Source: SIG452 sp045631485 (lineage in GTDB: Bacteria > Bacillota > Clostridia > UMGS1840). From it: a DNA stretch of 9,499 nt. The stretch lies in the NCBI GenBank assembly GCA_045631485.1, contig JAZQUU010000041.1:1-9499 (forward strand), written 5' to 3'. Under the pieces are notes generated by a model that saw nothing but the letters and a program-made list of their open reading frames with translations, made no database searches and had not been told where the DNA came from. Below are positions 1 to 8,900 of the stretch, piece by piece. Both the position numbers and the translations under genes were made by a program. Within the stretch, counting starts at the first letter, position 1. Every line of letters begins with the position of its first letter.

Positions 1-1098
1 TACCGGTTTTTCTTCACTTCCGCCTCCGGGACCTGCAATCCCCGTTACGGAAACGGCAATATCCGCATTCATCCGCTCACGGATTCCCTCTGCCATTTCG
101 CAGGCAGTTCCCTTGGAAACGGCGCCGTATTCACCAAGCGTTTCCTCGCTGACACCGCAAAGTGCCATCTTCAATTCGTTGGAATAGGTTACCACACCGC
201 CTAAATAAGGCTTGGAGGAACCGGGCACAGAAGTCACGGTCTGACCAATCATACCTCCGGTACAGGATTCCGCAGTCACCAGTGTATGACCGTTTTGAAT
301 CAAGGTCTGCACCACAACTTCTTCCAACGGGTGATTTCCCTCTGCATAAATATATTCGCCCACCTTATCATAAATGGTTTGTTTTAAAGCTTCGGTTAGG
401 ATTTGGGCTTCTTCTTTCGTTTGTCCTTTTGCGGTAATTTTTAAGTGCACTTCCCCTGTTTTGGCATAGGGAGCAAGAATTAAATTTTCTTCTGCTTTCA
501 TTTCGTCTGCAAGGATTTCCGCCAGACGGGATTCTCCGATGCCAAAAAACCGCAGGGTGGTTTCCACAAGTTCGCCCTCTTTTAAACCGTCCAAAAACGC
601 AAGCATATCTTCGGTTTCCATCAAGGCCTTCACTTCAATCGGGGGGCCCGGCAACATCACAACGGTGCCCTCTTTGGTTTTGGTGATGCAGGCAGGAGCA
701 GTTCCGTTGGGGTTTTGAATCACCTGAGAGCCTTTGGGAAAATCGCATTGGCTTAGATTGGATAAGGGCATTTCCCTTCCCGTGCGAGAAAAATAACGGT
801 GCAGCACTTCCACCGAATAATTATCCCGCACAAGTTCCCGCCCCAAAGCTTCCGCCACCGCTTTTTTGGTGATATCATCATAGGTGGGGCCAAGACCGCC
901 GGTGGTAATCACAAGTTCCGCTTTTTTTAAGCCTCTCTTGATTGCTTTTTTGATATCTTTTGTGCAATCCTCCACCGCCATCTGCATCACGGTTTTAATT
1001 CCGTACGGCTTTAGGATGTTGGCAAGAGTGGGTGCATTGGTATTGACAATATCGCCGGAAACCACTTCGTTTCCAACGGCAATGATACAACATTTCAT
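1..1098 (-). CDS. cinA: CinA-family protein (MoCF-like N-terminal domain plus nicotinamide-nucleotide amidohydrolase), C-terminus cut by the window edge
   Basis: This is a two-domain CinA protein acting in the cytoplasm. The family's C-terminal domain (PncC type) deamidates nicotinamide mononucleotide to nicotinate mononucleotide in pyridine nucleotide salvage, and the N-terminal COG1058 domain is linked to ADP-ribose pyrophosphatase activity. The sequence begins MKCCIIAVGNEVVSGDIVNT, the usual family start. It carries the molybdopterin-binding-like motif TTGGLGPTYDD at about residues 65-75, then the linker region with LPGPPIE and FGIGES. The PncC domain follows with AESCTGG (Ser about 278, the presumed catalytic region), GGVVTYSNELK and, at the edge, TGIAGPGGGSEEKPV. 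The 366 visible codons are open to base 1; family members are usually a little over 400 residues, so roughly 45-50 are missing. The ATG at 1098-1096 is chosen because GAAAGGAAG lies about 12 bases upstream. The name reflects a historical competence/DNA-damage link, and nothing here shows such regulation. Identification is firm. Confidence 0.95.
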   Translation of the reverse strand, partial: MKCCIIAVGNEVVSGDIVNTNAPTLANILKPYGIKTVMQMAVEDCTKDIKKAIKRGLKKAELVITTGGLGPTYDDITKKAVAEALGRELVRDNYSVEVLHRYFSRTGREMPLSNLSQCDFPKGSQVIQNPNGTAPACITKTKEGTVVMLPGPPIEVKALMETEDMLAFLDGLKEGELVETTLRFFGIGESRLAEILADEMKAEENLILAPYAKTGEVHLKITAKGQTKEEAQILTEALKQTIYDKVGEYIYAEGNHPLEEVVVQTLIQNGHTLVTAESCTGGMIGQTVTSVPGSSKPYLGGVVTYSNELKMALCGVSEETLGEYGAVSKGTACEMAEGIRERMNADIAVSVTGIAGPGGGSEEKPV

Positions 1099-1110
1099 CG
1101 AAAAATCAGT

Positions 1111-1119
1111 CTTCCTTTC
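1111..1119 (-). promoter_or_regulatory. Ribosome binding site of cinA
   Basis: On the minus strand the bases read GAAAGGAAG, about 12 bases before the ATG at 1098. This supports the chosen start over other in-frame codons. Confidence 0.7.
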
Positions 1120-1144
1120 ACAAAAATGTATCTTCTTATAAAAT

Positions 1145-1173
1145 AGTATAGCTTATTTTCTTAAAAATTACAA
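1145..1173 (-). promoter_or_regulatory. Sigma-A type promoter for cinA
   Basis: On the minus strand TTGTAA (1173-1168) and TATACT (1150-1145) are separated by exactly 17 bases. They match the -35 consensus at 4 of 6 and the -10 consensus at 5 of 6 positions. Transcription would start near 1138, giving a leader of about 40 bases that contains the cinA ribosome binding site. The -35 element sits inside the dyad at 1163-1191. Confidence 0.65.
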
Positions 1174-1191
1174 GATTTTCTTGTCATTTTT
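1163..1191. promoter_or_regulatory. A/T-rich dyad over the cinA -35 element, possible operator
   Basis: The sequence is a 29-base near-perfect palindrome. It consists of AAAAAT, one mismatched base, ACAAGA, centre TTT, TCTTGT, one mismatched base and ATTTTT. The core ACAAGA-TTT-TCTTGT (1170-1184) is a perfect 6-base dyad. It overlaps the -35 box of the leftward promoter, where a bound repressor would block cinA. It also lies about 45 bases upstream of the rightward -35 box. It does not match the LexA/DinR box of Bacillota (GAAC-N4-GTTC) or a typical cre site, so no regulator can be named. A terminator role is unlikely because both flanking genes point away from it. Confidence 0.45.
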
Positions 1192-1233
1192 CGGTTGGAA
1201 TAAAATAAATCAGGCAAAATGGGAGACTTTCCC

Positions 1234-1262
1234 TTGACTTATTCTTCCATTTATATTATAAT
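1234..1262 (+). promoter_or_regulatory. Strong sigma-A type promoter for the symporter gene
   Basis: TTGACT (1234-1239) and a perfect TATAAT (1257-1262) are spaced by 17 bases, a near-consensus housekeeping promoter. The start of transcription would be near 1269, leaving a leader of about 52 bases before the ATG at 1321. Its position inside the longest open frame (which extends up to an ATG at 1219) argues that translation does not start at 1219. Confidence 0.85.
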
Positions 1263-1277
1263 AGAAAGGAAATTTTC

Positions 1278-1301
1278 GTTTTGCGGATTTTTTCGCAAAA
1301 C
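1278..1301 (+). other. Hairpin at the 5' end of the symporter mRNA leader
   Basis: GTTTTGCG (1278-1285) pairs perfectly with CGCAAAAC (1294-1301) across an 8-base T-rich loop. It lies about 9 bases after the predicted transcription start and ends 4 bases before the Shine-Dalgarno sequence. It has no U-run after it, so it is not a terminator. It could stabilise the 5' end of the mRNA or influence ribosome access; neither is shown by sequence alone. Confidence 0.5.
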
Positions 1302-1305
1302 CAAA

Positions 1306-1311
1306 AAGGAG
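1306..1311 (+). promoter_or_regulatory. Ribosome binding site that fixes the symporter start
   Basis: A consensus AAGGAG lies 9 bases before the ATG at 1321. It decides the start against the upstream in-frame ATG at 1219, which has no comparable site and lies before the promoter. Confidence 0.85.
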
Positions 1312-1320
1312 AGATTTATT

Positions 1321-2829
1321 ATGTCAGGAGAAGTAATAGCATTTGTTCTGTACTTCGTTGCTATGCTCGGAATCGGCGTTTGGTTCTTTATTAAAAGCAA
1401 AAGCAACAGTGAAAAAGATTATTTTTTAGGCGGCCGTCAGATGGGTCCCTGGGTTACCGCAATGAGCGCTCAGGCATCCGATATGAGTGCGTGGCTCTTA
1501 ATGGGTCTTCCCGGCAGCATTTTGGCATTTGGCTTAGGTCAGGCTTGGATTGGTATCGGTCTTGCCATCGGTACCGCATTAAACTGGATTATCGTGGCAA
1601 AGAGACTTCGTAAATTCTCCGAAGCTTCCGGCGATGCCATTACCGTGCCTCAGTACTTAACCAACCGTTTTATGGCAAAAAGCTCTGCTTTAAAAATCGT
1701 TTGTGCGATTGTATTTTTAGTAAGCTTCACCATTTACGTTGCATCTGCATTCTCTGCAGGTACCACCGTATTTGTTACCTTATTCCCCAACCTGGATCCC
1801 ACTGTGGCGATGATTATTTTCGCCGCAATTATCTTGGTTTACACTTTCTTAGGCGGTTTTAAAGCGGTTTGCTGGACCGACTTTTTCCAGGGTATTTTAA
1901 TGCTGGTGGCATTGCTTGCAGTGCCGATTATCATCGTTTGCACTCAGGATTTGGATGCCGCAAGCTTAGCAAAAGTGTATGAATATACCGAAGGCGGAAA
2001 CACCACCGTGTGCACCTTTACCCCCAACTTATTCTCTGCAAGCTGGAAAGAAATCGTTTCCGGTCTGGCTTGGGGCTTAGGATACTTCGGTATGCCTCAT
2101 ATTATCGTAAGATTTATGTCCATCAAAAAACCCTCTATGGTGAAAAAATCCGCAATCGTTGCAATCATCTGGGTTGTAGTTACCTTATTGGCGGCAATCC
2201 TGATTGCATACTTCGGCAGAATGTTACTGGCTGATAAATTATTGCCTATGGGCAATCAGAAACTGGTATTTATCGAATTGGCAAGATGGCTCTTCCCCGG
2301 CTTTTTGGCAGGACTGTTGTTGGCAGCAATTATTGCAGCTTCCATGTCCACCGCAGACTCTCAGTTGTTGGTTGCATCCTCTTCCTTCACCTCCGATATC
2401 TACAAACCCTTAATCCGCAAAAGTGCTTCCGAAAAAGAACTGTTGTGGGTGGGAAGAATTGTGGTTATCATCGTTTCTGTGGTTGCATTCTTTATCGCTA
2501 ACGACGGCGGCGCAGGTGCGCAGGCGATTATGAACATGGTTGAAAACGCTTGGGGCTTATTCGGTGCCGCATTCGGTCCCGTAATCCTCTTATCTCTGTT
2601 CTGGAAACGCTTCACCTACAATGGTGCGGTTGCAGGTATTATCGCAGGCTCTGTTGTGGACCTTGGCTGGTTATTCTACCTGTCCAAATCCACCGGTATT
2701 TACGAAATCCTGCCCGGCTTTATCGCTTGTGCAATCGTGGCAGTTGTGGTTTCCTTACTGGATAAGAAACCTTCTTCCGAAGTTCTGGCAATCTACGAAA
2801 AAGCCACTTCCAAAGAATTCGCGGAATAA
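1321..2829 (+). CDS. putP: Sodium/proline-type symporter (SSS family, PutP-like)
   Basis: This is an inner-membrane sodium-coupled solute importer of the SSS family, closest in motifs to the proline permease PutP. The 502 residues equal the length of E. coli PutP, and hydrophobic segments span the whole chain, consistent with the family's 13 helices. Visible hallmarks are YFLGGRQMGPWVTAMSAQ at about 34-51, SDMSAWLLMGLPGS at 53-66 (Asp54 and Met55 of helix 2), LGGFKAVCWTDFFQG, and WGLGYFGMPHIIVRFM. AASMSTADSQLL begins at about 339; Ala340, Ser343 and Thr344 align with the sodium-site residues Ala337, Ser340 and Thr341 of E. coli PutP. Proline is the likely substrate because these motifs follow PutP rather than the pantothenate or sugar branches, but specificity is not proved. 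The extended reading frame from 1219 is rejected because it contains the promoter. The gene has its own strong promoter and is followed by a hairpin and a giant secreted peptidase gene. Confidence 0.93.
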   Translation: MSGEVIAFVLYFVAMLGIGVWFFIKSKSNSEKDYFLGGRQMGPWVTAMSAQASDMSAWLLMGLPGSILAFGLGQAWIGIGLAIGTALNWIIVAKRLRKFSEASGDAITVPQYLTNRFMAKSSALKIVCAIVFLVSFTIYVASAFSAGTTVFVTLFPNLDPTVAMIIFAAIILVYTFLGGFKAVCWTDFFQGILMLVALLAVPIIIVCTQDLDAASLAKVYEYTEGGNTTVCTFTPNLFSASWKEIVSGLAWGLGYFGMPHIIVRFMSIKKPSMVKKSAIVAIIWVVVTLLAAILIAYFGRMLLADKLLPMGNQKLVFIELARWLFPGFLAGLLLAAIIAASMSTADSQLLVASSSFTSDIYKPLIRKSASEKELLWVGRIVVIIVSVVAFFIANDGGAGAQAIMNMVENAWGLFGAAFGPVILLSLFWKRFTYNGAVAGIIAGSVVDLGWLFYLSKSTGIYEILPGFIACAIVAVVVSLLDKKPSSEVLAIYEKATSKEFAE

Positions 2830-2843
2830 TAAGCATCAACACA

Positions 2844-2875
2844 AAACAGGTATGGAGCATTCTCCATACCTGTTT
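2844..2875 (+). terminator. Strong hairpin after the symporter gene, probable terminator
   Basis: AAACAGGTATGGAG pairs perfectly over 14 bases with CTCCATACCTGTTT across a CATT loop, starting 15 bases after the stop codon. The stem is very stable, but the downstream tract (CGCAATTTATT) is not a clean U-run; only the TTT at the stem end helps. It may therefore terminate incompletely, act as a bidirectional stop, or protect the 3' end of the symporter message. Confidence 0.75.
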
Positions 2876-2906
2876 CGCAATTTATTGGTGACAAACTATC
2901 ATTAAA

Positions 2907-2914
2907 AAAGGAAG
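2907..2914 (+). promoter_or_regulatory. Ribosome binding site of the giant secreted protein gene
   Basis: AAAGGAAG lies 7 bases before the ATG at 2922 and is followed directly by a classic signal peptide, fixing the start. No convincing -35/-10 pair is visible between the hairpin and this site. Confidence 0.75.
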
Positions 2915-2921
2915 AAAAACA

Positions 2922-5900
2922 ATGAAAAAACTGATTAGCAGCACCTTCTTTTTAATCCTCTTTGTTATGCTGATTTTTGCAACCCCTGCTTTTGCAGATG
3001 ACTCGGGAAGTGCAGGCAGCAAAATCACCTGGACCTTTCAGGAATCTACGGGCACACTTACCCTATCCGGCAGCGGCACAGTAACCTCTGCTCCCTGGGG
3101 AAAATATAAGGCTGATATCAAGGAAATCATCATTTCCGAGGGAATAACCGACCTCTACAATCATGCTTTTCAGGATTGCGTGAATTTAGAAAAGGTAAGC
3201 TTCCCTTCAACACTTATCAAAATTAACAATTATGCATTTAAAAATTGCACTTCATTAAAAGAGCTTCATCTCCCCCAAAATTTAAGAGAAATCGGTGTAA
3301 ACGCCTTTTATGGTTGCAGCAGCCTGGAAAAGGTTGTGATACCGCCTTCTCTTTCCTACATTTATGCTGATGCCTTTTCCTATTGCTCCAAGCTGGATGA
3401 TGTTTATATCTCAGATTTAAATGCCTGGTTCAATGTGTGGATGCCGAGTAGCGGAAGCCCCCTGTCAGGCGGAGCAAATTTATATGTAAATGGTGAACTT
3501 TTAACCGAAGCAGTTGTCTCAAAAGAAAGTTTGGAATACTATTTTCCGCTAAAGGGCTGCACCAGCTTAAAAAAGGTAACCTTCACCAACGGCTCCGTGA
3601 TACCCAATTATTTTCTTGCCGGCTGTATCAATTTGGAAGAGGTGGTAATTCGTGAGAGTATCTGGTATATCGGACAATGTGCTTTTCTCTCTTGCAGAAG
3701 TCTTACGGAAATCAATTTGCCAAAAAACGTTCAAACCATCGAAGACTATGCATTTTCCAATTGCACCGGATTGACGGAATTTACCCTACCGGATAATGTT
3801 CCCGTCATTGATAACAGAGTTTTTTCCGGATGCACCAACCTGAAAAAGGTACATATTTCTTCTGCATCGAAGGTTCACACCATCTATCCCTATGCATTTG
3901 AAAATTGCAAAAATCTGCAGGAATTCACCATCCCTGCCACCATCAAAAAAATCAATAACAGTGCATTTTTCGGATGCGAAAGCTTAACCTCCATCAACAT
4001 CCCCGCCAAGGTTACAACCATCGGAACCAATCCGTTTGAAGGTTGTGTGAACCTTAGTGAAATTCAGATAGAGGAAGGAAACACCGCCTTTGTTGTTGGT
4101 GAAGATTACGGCTTATATACCATAGATAAAAGCAGATTAATTTCCTTCGCCTACAAAAAAAGAGCAGACACCTATGTGTTTCCCGCAACCTTAACCACCT
4201 ATGACAGCGGTTCATTCCAAGGAATGAAACACTTCAGCGTTGATCCCGGGAACACAACCTACGCCGCCGATAAATATGGCGTTTTGTATAATCAAAGTAT
4301 GAATACCTTAAGGCTATATCCTCAGGCTAGCGAACACACGGTTTACAAGGTTCCCTCCGGTGCATCTGTTGCAAACGGAGCATTTACAAGCGTGCAAAAT
4401 CTTCAGATACTCTATATCCCATACGACAGCGTGTATCAAGCTGCCTTTTCCAATATGCCGGAAAGCCTGATTGTGTATGTTAATCCCGGCACAACAACAG
4501 AGAAATCCGCAATTGCGTGCGGATTTGATGTGCGCTACGGCGGGTATCTGAATAATACGGTTTCCTGGGAGCTTTCAAACGATTGCCTGACCATTTCCGG
4601 AACCGGTGCAATTCCCTATTATGAAAAAAACGATTCCAAACCCTGGTATTCGATTTCAAGCAAAATCAAAACAATCGTGATTGAAGATGGAATCACCTCG
4701 CTCAGCTCCAAACTGTTTAACGGATATACAGGCTTGGAAAAAGTGGTCATTGCAGACAGCGTAACCACCATCGGCACAGACTGCTTTAGGGATTGCTCTG
4801 CCTTGGCTGATGTTCGGCTTGGAAACGGCGTGGAAAGGCTTTCTTCCGGTGCATTTAAAAATTGTACCGCATTGGAATCAATATCCCTCCCCTCCTCCAT
4901 CACATCGACGGATATGTGCTTTTCCGGTTGCACCTCATTAAAACGCATTGAGGTTTCGGATATCAATAAATTCCAACAAATTTCAGATGGCTACTTTTTT
5001 TACAATCACGGCGGCGTTCTCTACCATAACCAAGAGCCGGTATCCCACCCCGTCATTTTGGAAAACCAGTCTGTTCGCGTCTACAACTACGCCACCTTTG
5101 TGGAGAGCATCACCTATGCCGAGGGCGTTACCTCCATGTACACAACCTCAAATCTTTATGCAAAAAAATTCACCTTATCATCAACGATACAAACATTTGC
5201 AGGATACGGCCCCTATACCGCAGAGGTTGAAATCCACCCGGATAACCCGTACTTATGCTCTGTGGAAAATGTGATCTATAACAAAGAAAAAACAAAGCTG
5301 ATTGCCTATCCGAAGGTTAAAGAGGATATCATCTTTACAATTCCATACGGCGTGACAACCATCAGACAAAGTGCTGTTAGCGGCAATCAATTTTTAACAG
5401 AAATTGTTGTGCCGAAAACCGTTCAGACCATTGAAAAGACAGCCTTCCAATCTTGCAAAAATTTACAGAAAATTTCTCTTCCCGAAGGGTTACTGAGCAT
5501 CGGAGAAAATGCCTTCGCCTATACTGCGATTGAATCCATCACCATCCCCGAAAGCGTGCAGGAGCTTGCCTCATTGGGAATTAAGCCCGTAATCTACGGT
5601 TACGACGATTCCAAAGCACATCAGTACGCACAACAAAACGGATTAACCTTTGTAAGCCTGGGTGTGTCTCAAAATACGCTTGACTACGGTACATTCGGCA
5701 ACGGTCTGCTCTGGCGAATCTCGGGAGAACATATTTTATACATCACAGGAAATGGCGAGATGCCCGACTACAATTCTCCCACAGATGCTCCCTGGCACAA
5801 GCATATGGCTTGGATTGAGAGAATCATCATAGAGGATGGTATCACCGCCATCGGAAGCAACAGTTTTTCCGATTATCTCGGTAAAAAACATATCATTGTG

Positions 5901-8900
5901 TTCGGAAACATTGCCTCCGTTTCTCAGAACGCTTTCGCGGCAAGCGATGAATTAACCTTATGCGGATATGGCTCCGATGCTTTGGAAGCCTACGCATCTG
6001 CCAACGAAATTACTTATATTACTATGCTTGATTTCGGCTTTGCATCCGAAACCGTGCAATGGATGTATACCCTTGATAACCGCTTGATTTTTATGGGAAG
6101 CGGCTATATGTCGGATTGGTCAAGAACCGAGGATACTCCCTGGTATTCCTATAAAAAGAACATTGTTGCCGTGGAAATTCCGGAAGGAATTAAAAACATC
6201 GGCGCTTGGTCTCTTTCCGGTTGTAGTGCCTTAAAAACCTTGGTAATTCCCAACAGCGTGGAATCTATCATGGATTATTCATTAAATGGTTGTTCTTCCT
6301 TAGAGGAATTAACACTTCCCTTTATCGGTCGTCGAAGAGGCGGCGAAGGACAAGAAAATGCAGTCTTCGGAAGTGTTTTTGGATTTTTAGGTGTTGGCGG
6401 AAGTGCCTCCTTATCCGGTGCGATCGTTCAAAGATTTACAGAAAGTATGGATAAGAATACCTATATTGGTGCATTTATCCCGACATCCATCAAAAAGGTT
6501 ACCATTACCGACGAACCGTTCATCGCCTATGGAGCTTTCTATAATTGCACCTTCCAGGAAATTGTTCTTCCGGCGGGAATTACCCATATTTCTCCCTACG
6601 CTTTTTATAATTCTGCATCCAAAATCACCTATCCCGGAACTCAAAAAGCTTGGGAACGAGTTGCAATCGGTGACCATAACACCATCAACATCAATATCAC
6701 AGGTGTGGACAATAGCACAGCTGAACCCGCAATAACGGTTCGCGATGTTATGGGTGGTAAAACAATCGCCATCGAAGCCGATAGCAAAGCAACCGTTTAT
6801 TACACCACGGATGGCTCAGAGCCTACCTATCACAGCAATCAATATGAGGGTGAGATTGCTCTTACCGAGGCAGGAGACTATGAAATCCGTGCCATTGCAA
6901 TCCAACGTGGTTACGATGAAAGCTATCCTGTGAGCGAAACAATTATTATTCCGAAAGCAGAAATGCCCATAGCTTCTGCCGAAAGCGGATTAACAGAGCC
7001 GGGAACCTTGATTTCTCTCTCTTGCAGCCTTGAAGGAGCAACCATCTTCTACACCTTGGATGGTTCTATGCCAAACAACAACAGTCTGGTCTATTCCGAA
7101 CCGATTGAAATCAACGGGTTTGTTCGACTTTGTGCCATCGCTTCCAAAGAAGGATGGGCAAACAGCGAACCTGTTTTGTATCACTATTTGAATGAATATG
7201 CGGTTCCCGAAATCAGTATCAAAGAAGCTTCTCTGGTTTCCAAGCACTCCGCATTATTGCACGGTGAAATTCATAACCCGCAGGATTTAAGCTTCTTCCT
7301 TGCAGAGTTTGTTTATTACCCCAAAAACAATCCCGAAGAAGCAATCACAATAGCAGCAGCGGAAAATCTTTCCTTCCAATTGGAAAACCTTAGTGAAGAC
7401 ACCCTTTATTGCTATTATTTCCAAGTAACAAACGGAGATAAGATTTCCCAAAGTGATATCTCGGAATTTTGCACCAAAACTTATGAAATTCCCTTACAGG
7501 TTACATTAAATCACGAGGGAATCCGTCTGCAAAACGGCAGAGAATATCAGCTTTCTGCCACCATATCGCCGCAGAGTGCATTGCATCAGCAGGTATCCTG
7601 GAGAAGCTCCAACTATAAAATTGCCACCGTCAACGAAAACGGTGTGGTGAAGGCGGTTGGAATCGGCGATGCCATCATCACCGCAACTGCACAAGAAGGC
7701 GGAGCCTCTGCCTCTTGTAAAATTTCGGTTTACAACAAATATGTGACCGAATCGGTGGATATTTCAGAGCTGAACATTGCCACAAACACACAATATTATG
7801 CAGAGTATGGCGTTACTTATCCAAACGAAATGGAAGGCGGCAACAACGCTCAGGCGTTGGCATACTTCATCCGTTGGGACGGTGCGGTGACCGAAGCAAA
7901 GGACAAAAACTTAAGTCCCTCAGCAAGTAGTGCACTCGGCTACAAGCTGGAAACCTATTACCTGGAAGCCGATGCCGATTTTCATATCCAGAATGCATAT
8001 GTCCTTCCCATCCGAGAAGACTCTCACGATAACGATGAGTTAAAACGGGCAATCAAAAAATACGGTGCAGTTGCAGCAATTATGTATGCAGCACCCGAAT
8101 ATCAATATGGATACGGAAGCTCCAGCTACTACTATGATGTGGATTGGAACTGGAGTGTTGGAAACCATTTGATTACCCTGGTTGGTTGGGATGACAACTA
8201 CCCTGCATCCAACTTCCCCAAAAAACCGGAAGGCAACGGAGCATTCATCGTGAAAAACAGTTGGGGCGAATCCTATGGTGACGATGGATTTTTCTATATT
8301 TCCTATTACGATTCCATTTTAGCTCGTTACACCAACTCCTATGTGTATCCCGAACTGGAAACCAACGCCAACTATAACAACATCTGGCAATATGACTATA
8401 CCGGTCCTTCCTACAAAATGGGCTACAAAAACTCCACATACGCTGCCAATGTATTCCCGCAAGACGGAAAAGCGCTTGCCAATGATGAATTACTGCGAGC
8501 TGTATCCTTCCACACCGTTGCACAGGATATGCGCTACGAAATTTATGTGGTGGACAACTATATTGATGAATCGTCTCTTAACACCACATCTCCGGTTAAG
8601 AGCGGCTCCCTTCACGAAATGGGCTACCATACCGTTGAGTTGGATGAATATATCACCATCAAGGCAGGAAACCGTTTTGCCGTAATCGTTCGTTTGATTG
8701 CAAAAGACGGTGAGATGGCAAATATGTTGGTTGAAAAGCTCTGGAGCGAAAATGCCAATATGGTGCATTTTGATAACGTTGGATTTTTCAGTGCAAACGG
8801 CAGTGATTGGTCTGAAATTTTCAGTGATACCAATATCTGCATCAAAGCCTTTACCGATTTTGACAATCTCTCCAAAGCAAAAACATCGGTATATAAGCAA

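Noticed and set aside
162..437. A 91-codon plus-strand open frame opposite cinA
   Set aside because: It lies antisense to the conserved C-terminal domain of CinA and its translation looks like no protein family.
1221..1233. Small inverted repeat GGGA-GACTT-TCCC next to the symporter -35 box
   Set aside because: Only 4 base pairs around a 5-base centre; expected by chance at this density.
1219..1320. A 34-residue N-terminal extension of the symporter from the ATG at 1219
   Set aside because: It contains the near-consensus promoter (1234-1262), has no ribosome binding site, and is not part of the PutP family N-terminus; AAGGAG before 1321 fixes the start there.
6321..6480. The Gly/Arg-rich insertion (FIGRRRGGEG, then FGSVFGFLG) in the repeat region as a novel element
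   Set aside because: A similar insertion with PFxG and FGxxFG patterns is a familiar part of clostridial BspA-type repeat proteins, so it is not unusual in itself.
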